Assembly (NCBI RefSeq): GCF_027595985.1
Contig: NC_073306.1
Coordinates: 99,359,426 to 99,423,425, forward strand
Source: Sorex araneus
Lineage: Eukaryota > Chordata > Mammalia > Eulipotyphla > Soricidae
DNA: 64,000 bases
Direction of reading: 5' to 3'
Part shown: positions 55,747 to 64,000 of the stretch, one piece after another
Position numbering within the stretch: position 1 is the stretch's first letter
Layout: each line of letters opens with the position of its first letter
Notes under the pieces: model-generated
What the model was told of the DNA's origin: nothing
Seen by the model: the letters and a program-made list of their open reading frames with translations, nothing else
Databases searched by the model: none
Program-made: the position numbers and the translations under genes

Positions 55747-58700
55747 CTAGTTGTTGAGACCAGAGTTACTTATGTGTGGGTTGTAGAGTACATTGCAAGG
55801 TTACAGAATACATTGCTAACAATCCCTATCACTCATTGGTATATGAGGACATCCTCTGAAAACCTTCCAAGGAGGAAGCCAGGGCTGCCCTCTCAATCAT
55901 CTGGACAAAGACAAGCTTACCAGGTGAAAGCAGAGTCTCATACATGAGCAACTTTAGCTATGCTGTATGTTACAACACTGAAGTCTTATAGCATAGGTTA
56001 AAAAGTAGACAGAGAAAGTAATCTGTTACCTGTTGGGGTAGGCATTGTCTCTTTCATCCTTTTTAGTCCAGCTCGAACCTGCGCCTAAAAGCACGTATCA
56101 CATAAGCAGAGACTGTAATTCAAGTTGGGACAATATTCTTTTAGCCTCACTTAAGCCACTACCGAAATGATTGCTAGAATTACAGGAGTTTTCTTCTGCA
56201 TGAATCTCAATGACAATTAAACACTTGAAAATCACTACTTTCCTCAACTTTTAATAATAAATACAAAAGCCTTTAAAAAATTTTTTTGCTTTAACTGCAA
56301 ATTTCAATATTTTGCATTTGTGTCTATAAGTGTTCCTGCACACAGGAATAAAGTATGAACAAAAATGGTGTTCCTATTCCAGCTTAATGTCCCCTATACT
56401 TGGTTTCCTCAGCAGGTCCAAGAGAAGGCAGAAAAAAACATATTACACTTTAGAAAATCCACTGGGAATTGAAACCTAGAGGGTGGTCAAGATTAGGTGA
56501 CAAGATTGTATAACTAAACTCACACTCATGTCTCCTATCAATATACTGTCTCAAGCCAACTTCTCTTCCATTATTTGTAAAGCTTCAGCACAATAAAAAG
56601 GGTTCATAATTCAGCTAAGGGCCTCTTTTAGGATGAAACACCCCTGACCAAGCAAGTGGAAACAAACTCAAACAAATGGGACTATAATAAACTAAGAAGC
56701 TTCACTAAAATACAGAGAGACCCCATGGAATGGGAAAGAATATTTACCCAGTACCCACCTGATAAGGAGCTAATATCCAGGATATACAAGACATTAATAG
56801 AACTGTACAAGAAAAAACCTCCAACCCCATCAAAAAATGGAGAGAAAAAAATAAATAGAAATTTCCTCAAAAAAGAAATATAAATGGCCAAAAGACACAT
56901 GAAAAAATGCACTACATAACTAATAATCAGGGAGATACAAATCTAAACAAAGAGAGATCATCTTATACCACAGAGACTGGCACACATCAAAAAGAACAAG
57001 AACAACCAGTGCTGGCGCAGATGTGAGGATAATGGGACTCTCTTTCATTGTTAGTGGGAAATCGACTGGTCCAGCCTTTCTGGAAAACAATATGGACATT
57101 CTTCAAAAAACTAGGAATTGAGCTTCTAAAAGACCCAGCAATCCCACTCCTGGGAATATATCCCAGGGGTGCAAAAAAAAAAAAAAACACACACAGGAGA
57201 AATGACATCTGCACCTGAATGTTCATTGCAGCACTGTTTAAAATAGCCATAATCTGGAAACAACCCAAGTGCCCGAGAACAGATGACTGGCAAAAGAAAC
57301 TTTGGTAACATCTGTATCACTATCACTGTCATCCTGTTGCTCATCAATTTGCTTGAGCGGGCACCGGTAACGTCTCCATCGTGAGACTTGTTGTTATTGT
57401 TTTTGGCATATCGAATATGCCACAGGGAGCTTGCCAGGCTCTGCTGTGCGGGCAAGATACTCTAGAGAGCTTGCCGGGCTCTCCAAGAGGGGTGGAGGAA
57501 TCAAACCCGGGTCGGTCGAGTGCAAGGAAAATGTCCTACCTGCTGTGTTATCACTCCACATACACATATTTAGAGATAAAAGATTATAATGTAGGGGCTG
57601 GAGCAATAGTACAGCAGGTAGGGTGTTTGCCTTGCACGTGGCCGACCTGGGTTCGATTCCCAGCATCCCATTGGTCCCCTAAGCACTGCCAGGGGTGATT
57701 CCTGAATGCAGAGCCAGGAGTGACCCCTGTGCATTGCCAAGTGTGACCCAAAAAGGAAAAAAAAAGATTATAATGTATACAACTGATTTTCAGTGGACTT
57801 CAGTAAAATGAAAATTAAAAAATGATAAAAGGAAGAGATGGGAGAGAAGTAGCACAAGGTACATGGGTGGCGTTAGGGAATGATAGAACTACCTTGCTAA
57901 ATCAGAGTCAACAACACTGCAATCATGACACCTACATAATGGAATACTATGTAGCTGTTAGGAAAGCTAAAGTAATGAAATTTGCTTATAAGTGGATGGA
58001 CATGGAGAGTATTGTGCTAAGTGAAATGAGTCAGAAAGAGAGGGACAGACACAGAAGGACTGAACTCATTTGTGAAATATAAAATAGCATAGTATGAGAC
58101 TAACATCCAAGGACAGTAGAAGATTCCAGGGCCAGGAAGATTCCTCCATGCATGGCTGGAAGCCTGCCTCATGAGCTGGGGGAGAAGGTGGCTGGGATAG
58201 AAAAAGGATCACTAAATCTATGACAGTTGGAGGGATCGCTCGGGATCGGAGATGTGTGCTGAAAGTAGGTAAAGGACCAAACATGGTGGCCTCTCAGTAT
58301 CTATATTGCAAACCATAATGACCAAAAGTAGAGAGAACGAAGGAGATTGTCTGCCATGGGGGGTGGGGGGTGGGGAGTAGAGGGATATGGGATACTGGGG
58401 ATGTTGGCGGTGGAAAATGGACCCTGGTGGAGGATGGATGTTCAATCATTCATTGACTGAAACTCAAACATGAAAGCTTTGGAACTGTATCACATGGTGA
58501 ATCAACTTTTTTTTTTTTCAAAGAGGGCTCATAATTGAAGAGAGACCCATGTGGTCAGGTTTCTGACCCTCTCCCCAGGGGTTCTGCTTCCAACATCATA
58601 GTTGGAAACTGGGACCTAAGCATTTTTTCCAAAAAGAGGACTGAAAACTGATAACAAGCTAGGATAAGCAGAAAAAAAACTATTATCTTTCTAAGACTAT

Positions 58701-59778
58701 TACGCCAAAATATTTTCTAAGCTAATATTATTTTTTAAGTTGAGTGGATACTAAACTTACCTGATATTCATTTATTATTAATTTCTTGATAGGTTTTTTT
58801 TTTTAAATTTTGGTTTGAGGGCCTTATCTTTCACTAGTCAAAGGCTACTCCTGGCACAAGTGCTCAGGGTTCCTTCTGGCAGACCTTGGTAGACCATGTG
58901 GTGCTGGGATCAAACCCTGGCCTTCCTCATGCAAAGAATGCACTCAACCCTCTGAGGTACATCCCTAGTCTCCTCAGGGGAAATGTGCTGAAATATGATT
59001 CTTTCTGCCCCTACACCCCATGTTAAACGCATATCATGGTTCTGAATGAGTCAAGCTTCAAATGTATTTTCTTATAATGACCTGTTACCATGTCCTGGGA
59101 TAATTTAGCAACATCTCCAACAGATACTTGTTACCTTCTCTGCAGCTTCAATCCAGTTTATCCTGCAGATGTAGACCAAATAGAAAAGGGCTTGAAGAAA
59201 GACACAAACTATCAGTCCAGACCAGAGACCTGGGTGTGAAACAGACATCACAGCTCAGACTTTCCTCAAGTTTTTAAATTTTTTTTTTGGGGGGGACACA
59301 CCCAGAGGTGCTCAGTGGACCATATGGGTGCTGAGGATCAACCCTGGGTCATCCAGGTGCAAACAAATGCTGTACCTGATGTATTATTGTTCCAGTCCCA
59401 AGACTTCCCTCTGTTCCCATCCTCATTAAAATTCTACCCCAATTACTGCAGCTAATGAGTAAACTTCAACTAAACTTACACCCCAACATTTTAAATAAAT
59501 ACAGACTGGGGGTTTACTCAGGTTTGCCATGGATTAATCAATTACTCCTGGCAGGGCTTGGAGAACCATATTGGATGCCAGGGATTGAACCTGGGTTGGT
59601 TGGATACAAGACAAGCTCTCTTCCCACTGTACTATCACTCCAGCCCCATGATTTTGTTTTTGTTTTTGTGTCACACCTGGCTGGACTCAGAAATCACTCT
59701 TGGCAAGGCTCAAGGGATCATATGGGGTGCTGGGGATCAGCCCCAGAGAGTCCACATGCTAGGCAAGTGCCTTTCCTG

Positions 59779-59817
<39 letters not shown>

Positions 59818-60821
59818 CTCTCCCTCCCTCCCTCTCCCTCTCCCTCTCTCCCCCCCCTCTCTCTCTCCACACCCCCCCCCTCAAGCATTTGGATTAAAAG
59901 GGGAGCAAAGGTGAGTCCCAGTGCAGGAGGGATCAGACACATACCTATTATACCAAGTTTGGCCGCAAACATCAGTGATACTCCAATGGGAAAGCCAAAC
60001 ACGTAATAGCCAATGGCATTCAACACAGCTCCGACCTTCTGTTTTCCTACACCTCTGAGGACTCCACCACAGGTGCCCTACAAACCCAGAGCAGGCCAAT
60101 TAGTGAGCAAGGCCAGAATGCAAGTCTGGATGGAGTCCAACAGCTCTATCTCAGACAAGCCTTGAACTTTAGGGAGGAGATAAAAGGAATCACTTTGTTT
60201 CAAAGGTTATGTTGACAACAACAATAAAAACAACAAACCACAATAACCTTCATTAGAAAACCCCAGAGATTCCATATACCTCAATTTACAACATACTTTG
60301 TAAGAGTGTGTTAAAAAATAGAGCAGTTCCAGGAACAGAAACCTCAGTCACAGCTAACCTCCTATCACGGCTAGAAAGTAATGCAACCCTAGGCTCCGAA
60401 CACTCAGATGAGAAGCAGTAGCAAGTGTCTTGCTATCTTCTGTTTTCTTTTTTTAACATGGTGATTCAAGCATGCAAGGTATGCATCCTACCACTTTGAG
60501 CTATCTCCCTGGCCCTTTCATGCTACACTTTTTTGGAGGGGTAGGGCTTGGGGCCTCACCTGGCTATGCTAAGGGTTTACTACTGGTTCTGCATTCAGGA
60601 ATTAGTCCTGGTGGTGCTTGGGGGACCATATGGGATGTGGAATGCTGGGGATAGAACCCAATTTAGCAACATGCAAGACAGATGCTCTACCCACTATACT
60701 ATCTTTTCGGCCCAACTTTCACACTCTTCTCATCATGGCCAGTATTTAGTGATGGGTTCCATATCTTCAGAGTAACTATAATAAAATAGAAGACATTCCA
60801 CCCTGCCCTCCCCCCATGTAT

Positions 60822-60875
<54 letters not shown>

Positions 60876-61567
60876 GGGGCTGGTGGGGCAAGGAATTAAG
60901 ATGGCAAATTGTGTCATGAGAATTGCTGGAACTGGGACTATGCCTCAAGGAATGATTTCAAGATCAGCAGAGGGGTCTGCAAACGGGCCACTCTAGCTGG
61001 ACAGATAATGAAACAGGCTAGAGCACAGGTCTGGCACGTGGGAGACCCAGGTTGATCCTTGATGCTTCCCTAATACTACCTTGTATCATCTCCCAAGCAC
61101 TAGCAATAGTGACTCCCAAGAACTGAGCAGGGGATAGCTTCTAAGCACTGCTGCTGTGGTCCCCTGTCACACTGTCCCCGCAAAAGAAGAGCTGACAAGT
61201 GTATACTCAGTACACTCAGAGAAGGGCTTTCTTTTGGCCAGAATGAACTCAAGATTTCTGCTTGGAGGATTCAAGCCAAGATCCCCTCATCACCTGGCTG
61301 GATGTCAGGAAGGGCATTCAGGCTCCAGAGGCTGGAGAAGGGGATCTCTTTCACCTTGGGATGCTACACAAGTGGCTCAGATTGCTCGAGTGCTCTCTTT
61401 TCAAAGATGAAATCCCAGACATTTAGTTCAAAAGCTAGAAACAACACATTTTGCTTTGTATACTAGACAGAGGGGGAAAATCCCTCAAAATACTCACAGC
61501 AAGTGCATCAAATAGGTGAAAGGGAATATAGATTGGCATCACAAGACTCACAAGGGAAATGATGTCT
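55508..61567 (-). CDS. SLC47A1: SLC47A1 (MATE1) multidrug and toxin extrusion antiporter, 3' part (last five exons)
   Basis: This proton-coupled exporter of organic cations works in kidney brush border and liver canalicular membranes. Five minus-strand exons (61567-61498, 60077-59945, 59229-59135, 56084-56030, 55746-55508) join in phase and encode the last ~196 residues of a protein that is about 570 in people. Recognisable blocks are TCGGVLRGVGKQKVG, the membrane segment AIGYYVFGFPIGVSLMF, LWSGLIVC, and the hydrophobic C-terminal helix before the stop. The same strand and order as ALDH3A2 favour SLC47A1 over SLC47A2, which in people is on the opposite strand and on the far side of ALDH3A2. 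The upstream exons lie beyond 64,000. Confidence 0.93.
56030..56084 (-). CDS. SLC47A1: SLC47A1 exon, second from last
   Basis: This 55-bp exon encodes AQVRAGLKRMKETMPTPT plus one base. It is the start of the cytosolic linker before the terminal helix and matches the family's AQVHANLK segment. The acceptor is CTTTTAG before 56084 and the donor GTAACA follows 56030. Confidence 0.9.
57309..57557 (-). mobile_element. Second-type tRNA-headed SINE
   Basis: Antisense full-length copy inside the L1: 'ATCACTATCACTGTCATCCT' to the head 'GCAAGGAAAATGTCCTACCT'. Confidence 0.88.
57594..57761 (+). mobile_element. tRNA-headed SINE
   Basis: Plus-strand copy with AAAAGATTATAATGTA at 57578-57593 and 57762-57777, a perfect 16-bp duplication. 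Confidence 0.95.
58812..58975 (-). mobile_element. tRNA-headed SINE, old
   Basis: Antisense: 'GAGGGCCTTATCTTTCACTA' to 'GAGGTACATCCCTAGTC'. Present in the gene intron. Confidence 0.65.
59135..59229 (-). CDS. SLC47A1: SLC47A1 exon, third from last
   Basis: This 95-bp exon completes a Gly codon and adds 31 codons, LWSGLIVCVFLQALFYLVYI through NWIEAAEK, the twelfth-helix region. The acceptor is CACCCAG and the donor GTAACA. An inverted, 77-bp, stop-containing relative of this exon lies at 31199-31275. Confidence 0.95.
59286..59401 (-). mobile_element. tRNA-headed SINE in SLC47A1 intron
   Basis: Antisense, about 57 bases upstream of the acceptor for the exon at 59229-59135. Flanks 'AGACTTTCCTC' / 'AGACTTCCCTC' suggest the target duplication. 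Absent from the inverted duplicate. Confidence 0.8.
59507..59648 (-). mobile_element. tRNA-headed SINE
   Basis: Antisense: 'TACTCCTGGCAGGGCTTGG' to 'TGTACTATCACTCCAGCCCC'. The start is truncated. Confidence 0.78.
59652..59778 (-). mobile_element. tRNA-headed SINE
   Basis: Antisense, directly after the previous copy: '(TTTTTG)n TGTCACACCTGGCTGG' to 'GCTAGGCAAGTGCC'. The end of its head has been replaced by the pyrimidine tract. Confidence 0.75.
59779..59882 (+). repeat. (CT)n pyrimidine tract
   Basis: About 104 bases of almost pure C/T: (CT)16 then TCCC-type repeats and C runs. On the SLC47A1 coding strand it is a purine tract starting about 63 bases after the donor at 59945. Confidence 0.95.
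59945..60077 (-). CDS. SLC47A1: SLC47A1 exon, fourth from last
   Basis: This 133-bp exon encodes the highly conserved TCGGVLRG...QKVGA loop and the following helix, with NAIGYYVFGFPIG. The acceptor is TTTGTAG before 60077 and the donor GTATGT follows 59945. A long pyrimidine tract (a purine tract on the coding strand) begins about 60 bases into the downstream intron. Confidence 0.95.
60517..60717 (-). mobile_element. tRNA-headed SINE, older
   Basis: Antisense: 'GGGGCCTCACCTGGCTATGC' to 'ATACTATCTTTTCGGCCC'. Confidence 0.78.
60823..60873 (+). repeat. (GT)n microsatellite
   Basis: About 25 perfect GT units in an SLC47A1 intron. The antisense (CA)n accounts for the Thr-His runs in open frames. 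Confidence 0.97.
61007..61172 (+). mobile_element. tRNA-headed SINE, old
   Basis: 'GAAACAGGCTAGAGCACAGG' to 'GCTGTGGTCCCC'. Diverged; B-box-like 'CCCAGGTTGATCC'. Confidence 0.5.
61498..61567 (-). CDS. SLC47A1: SLC47A1 exon, fifth from last
   Basis: This 70-bp exon supplies the last base of an Arg codon and then 23 codons, DIISLVSLVMPIYIPFHLFD followed by ALA, an interhelical and membrane segment of the second MATE half. The acceptor is CCGACAG before 61567 and the donor is GTGAGT after 61498. Confidence 0.92.
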
Positions 61568-62147
61568 CTGTCGGAGGAACAGACAATCATCAGCGGCCCA
61601 AACCCCACATGGAGAACTGCTTAACAGCTGACCTGACAGTCCTGCCCACTGGCAATTCCACCAGAATAAATGCTTTCCCTGGCCAAGGGGAGTGCATGCT
61701 AAAGCTCGCTGACTCACATTTTACTAGTTAAAATTGATGAAGTTATTTTGGGACCCGGGAATACTGTTGCCATGAATTCATATGAAATGTTTTCTCGAAT
61801 TCCCATTCCCAACCCCCAAAATAACCTGCCAAATCACACAAAATGGGAACATTCTACTCTAGGTAGGAGGCAACACCTCTACTGAATGACAAGAAATGCC
61901 ATTCAATGTTTTCAGAATGTGGGAGTCCGGCTGAACTCCTGCAGTCATGGGGAAGTTGTGTGACGGAGAAACTGATGCTAGAAGTGGATTCTGGTATTTC
62001 CTGGAGCTGTTTCACACAGTTCCCATCCCCCAGTGTGGCAGGGAGCTTCAGGGACACTGCTGCAAGCATTCCTGAGGTGACTCACCGGCAACAAGCTGAA
62101 CAGTCAGGACACCACCTGCTTCTCCCCACATCAGGGATGTGTGTTTA

Positions 62148-62322
62148 CTTCTTTATTTCTGGGCCATACAGAAACAAAACTGTTCTGGCTGTTCTCAGGG
62201 CTTACTCCTGGCCCTGCACTAAGGAGTCACTCCAGGTAGGCTCAGAAACATATGGGGTGTGAGGGATTAAGCTCAGGTGGGCCGTATGCAAGGCAAACAC
62301 CTAGGCGCTATACTTTTGCTAG
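62148..62322 (-). mobile_element. tRNA-headed SINE, old
   Basis: Antisense: 'TTCTGGGCCATACAGAAAC' to 'GCAAGGCAAACACCTAGG'. Confidence 0.65.
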
Positions 62323-62328
62323 GACTCT

Positions 62329-62601
62329 GTGACTGACCTGGCATCACTAAGGGACTGGCGTAGAGGCTGGCCTCAGTTCTATGGGGGCCCAAGAGGCCCT
62401 CCCACCTCAGGGCTATCAGAGAAGAGCAGGAGTAGGGCTTTTCAGAAACCAGACCAAAACTCATCTCTTATTGAATCAAGTCACAGAAGGAAATCAACCT
62501 GTCAGGACCATCTGCCTGTGGAGACCACAGACTTCCCACCTGAGGAGGAAGACAGCCTTGGCGAAAAATGGTTTGGAAAGCCATTAGACGAGGAGGACTG
62601 A
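62329..62601 (+). other. Unidentified 90-codon open frame
   Basis: An ATG-to-TGA frame in an SLC47A1 intron, with an acidic C-terminus (PPEEEDSLGEKWFGKPLDEE). I do not recognise it. It has no visible promoter, splice or processed-gene features. It may be chance, or a remnant of a processed transcript. Confidence 0.2.
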
Positions 62602-62784
62602 GGAGCAGATGAGCCACACCTGAGGGGACTCTGGTTCCTGAAGGTGCCATTAGTGAGGTTTGGTTCTCCAGAGAATGACCCAGCAGACAGAGAATCAGGG
62701 AAGATTAGCCCATTCATATACATATATTTTTTTAAAAGAGGGGTGCCATCAAGAGTTGGTGTCAGAAGTTAGGGGCCAGTCAAA

Positions 62785-63790
62785 ACTGGACAGCTACATG
62801 CAAAAAAATGGGCTTAGATCTCCACCTATCACCTTGTACAAAAGTCAGATCAAAATGGATTAAAGACCTCAACATCAGACCAGAATCCCTAAGGTACATT
62901 GAAGACAAGGCTGGCAAAACCCTCCACGACATTGAAGCCAATGGTATCTTCAAAGCTGACACACCACTGGCCAAGCAAGTGAAAACAGAGATAAATAAAT
63001 GGGACTATCTCAAACTAAGAAGCTTCTGCACCTCAAAAGAAACAGTGACCAAAATACAAAGACAATCTACAGAATGGGAAAGGATATTTACGCAGTACCC
63101 ATCCAATAAAGGGTTGATATCAAGGCTATACAATGCACTGGTTGAATTCAAGAAGAAAACTGCCGACCTGATCAAAAAATGGGGTGATGAAATGAACAGA
63201 AAATTCCCCCAAAGAAGAAATCCGAATGGCTGAGAGGCACATGAGAAAATGTTCAAAATCACTAATCATCAGGGAGATGCAGATCAAAACAACAATGAGA
63301 TATCATCTCACACCACAGAGACTGGCCCACATCCCAAAAACAAAAGCAACCGGTGTTGGCGTGGATGTGGGGAGAAAGGGACTCTCCTTCACTCCTGGTA
63401 GGAATGCCGACTGGTTCAGCCCTTTTGGAAAACTATATGGACGATTCTCAAAAAATTAGAAATTGAGCTTCCATTTGACCCAGCAATACCACTCCTGGGA
63501 ATGCTATCCCGGAGAGGCAAAAAGGTATAGTAGAAATGACACCTGCATTTCTATGTTCATTGCAGCACTGTTTACAATAGCCAAAATCTGGGGAAAAAAC
63601 AGAGTGCCCAAAAACAGATGACTGGTTAAAGAAATTCTGGTACATCTACACAATGGAATACTATGTAGCTGTCAGAAAACATGAAGTCATGAAATTTGCA
63701 TATAAGTGGATCAACATGGAAAGTATCATGTTGAGTGAAATGAGTCAGAAAGAAAGACACAGAAAGATTGCACTCATATGTGAAATATAA
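62785..63790 (+). mobile_element. L1 ORF2 C-terminal fragment
   Basis: Runs from 'GACAGCTACATGCAAAAAAA' through ORF2 landmarks ('AGCAATACCACTCCTGGGAA', 'GATGACTGGTTAAAGAAATT') to 'TGAGTGAAATGAGTCAGAAA'. Several stretches stay open, such as 62808-63233, so it is fairly young. It lacks the 3' UTR at this end. Confidence 0.88.
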
Positions 63791-64000
63791 AGTAGCTGAG
63801 AGGTACAAGCTTGCAATGATGAAATTTCTGGCAGATATTTCTCTGGACTTAGTTACTAAAATACTAAAACACAGAAATCCAAAACCGTGTGGCCGCTAGT
63901 GTGGCTGCTCAACCTCATATCTCTTCATTCTCAGCAATGGAAAACAAATTATCAAATGCCTCCTTTTCAGCAGGTCTGACTTTAGGGGGGAGAAACTCCA
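63791..64000 (+). other. Unassigned sequence joined to L1
   Basis: The L1 stops abruptly before the 3' UTR and continues as 'AAACACAGAAATCCAAAACC' and 'GTGTGGCTGCTCAACCTCAT'. It could be an internal rearrangement of L1 or another element continuing off the window. Confidence 0.35.

Larger units (their letters stand above)
56612..58523 (+). mobile_element. L1 insertion in SLC47A1 intron
   Basis: ORF2 C-terminus (56.64-57.31 kb), two SINEs, then the ORF2 end and 3' UTR (57.93-58.51 kb). Near-matching flanks are AGGGTTCATAATT (56599-56611) and AGGGCTCATAATT (58524-58536). The inverted duplicate has the uninterrupted site. Confidence 0.88.

Noticed and set aside
55508-61567. Assignment of the MATE exons to SLC47A2
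   Set aside because: In people SLC47A2 lies on the far side of ALDH3A2 in the opposite orientation. These exons are co-oriented with ALDH3A2 and upstream of it, and the C-terminal blocks fit SLC47A1.

Overview
This window is mammalian nuclear DNA. It is carried by the 3' to 5' halves of two neighbouring genes, both on the minus strand, split into exons with canonical AG/GT borders. About half or more of the rest is retroposons. The commonest repeat is a tRNA-headed SINE of roughly 170-190 bp with a recognisable A box and B box, the sequence 'GCATCCCATATGGTCCCC' and an A-rich tail. I recognise it as the SOR-type SINE of red-toothed shrews, so a Sorex-like shrew is the most likely source. The genus call rests on memory of that SINE family and is not proven by the window.

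Layout. Positions 1-14,305 hold the first six coding exons of ALDH3A2 (fatty aldehyde dehydrogenase, minus strand; exon 6 at 2,554, exon 1 at 14,305). They run into a CpG island and promoter at about 14.0-15.5 kb. Positions 15.5-55.5 kb are intergenic and made mostly of nested transposable elements. Positions 55,508-61,567 hold the last five coding exons of SLC47A1 (MATE1 organic cation/proton antiporter, minus strand); the earlier exons lie beyond 64,000. The order SLC47A1 then ALDH3A2 on the same strand matches the human 17p11.2 order as I know it.

The intergenic stretch holds a broken betaretrovirus-like gag remnant (18.56-19.9 kb), split by an L1 and a SINE that landed on the same target site. 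It also holds an inverted, diverged copy of part of SLC47A1 (29.8-32.1 kb) with a stop-containing pseudo-exon. A five-layer nest follows (34.7-45.0 kb): an old L1 carries a younger L1, which carries a class II (ERVK-like) provirus with near-identical LTRs and also a 650-bp composite element. Beyond that are an antisense L1 remnant (45.4-50.1 kb) and a solo LTR (50.86-51.44 kb) with a 6-bp target duplication.

The most notable signals are four: the inverted SLC47A1 duplicate, which has reciprocal empty insertion sites; an 88-bp tandem duplication that repeats the end of ALDH3A2 exon 1 with its splice donor; the young ERV with about 1% LTR divergence and a largely gutted interior; and a 650-bp repeat family sharing its 3' module with a second tRNA-headed SINE type. 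I found no CRISPR array, operon, prokaryotic system or complete RNA gene.
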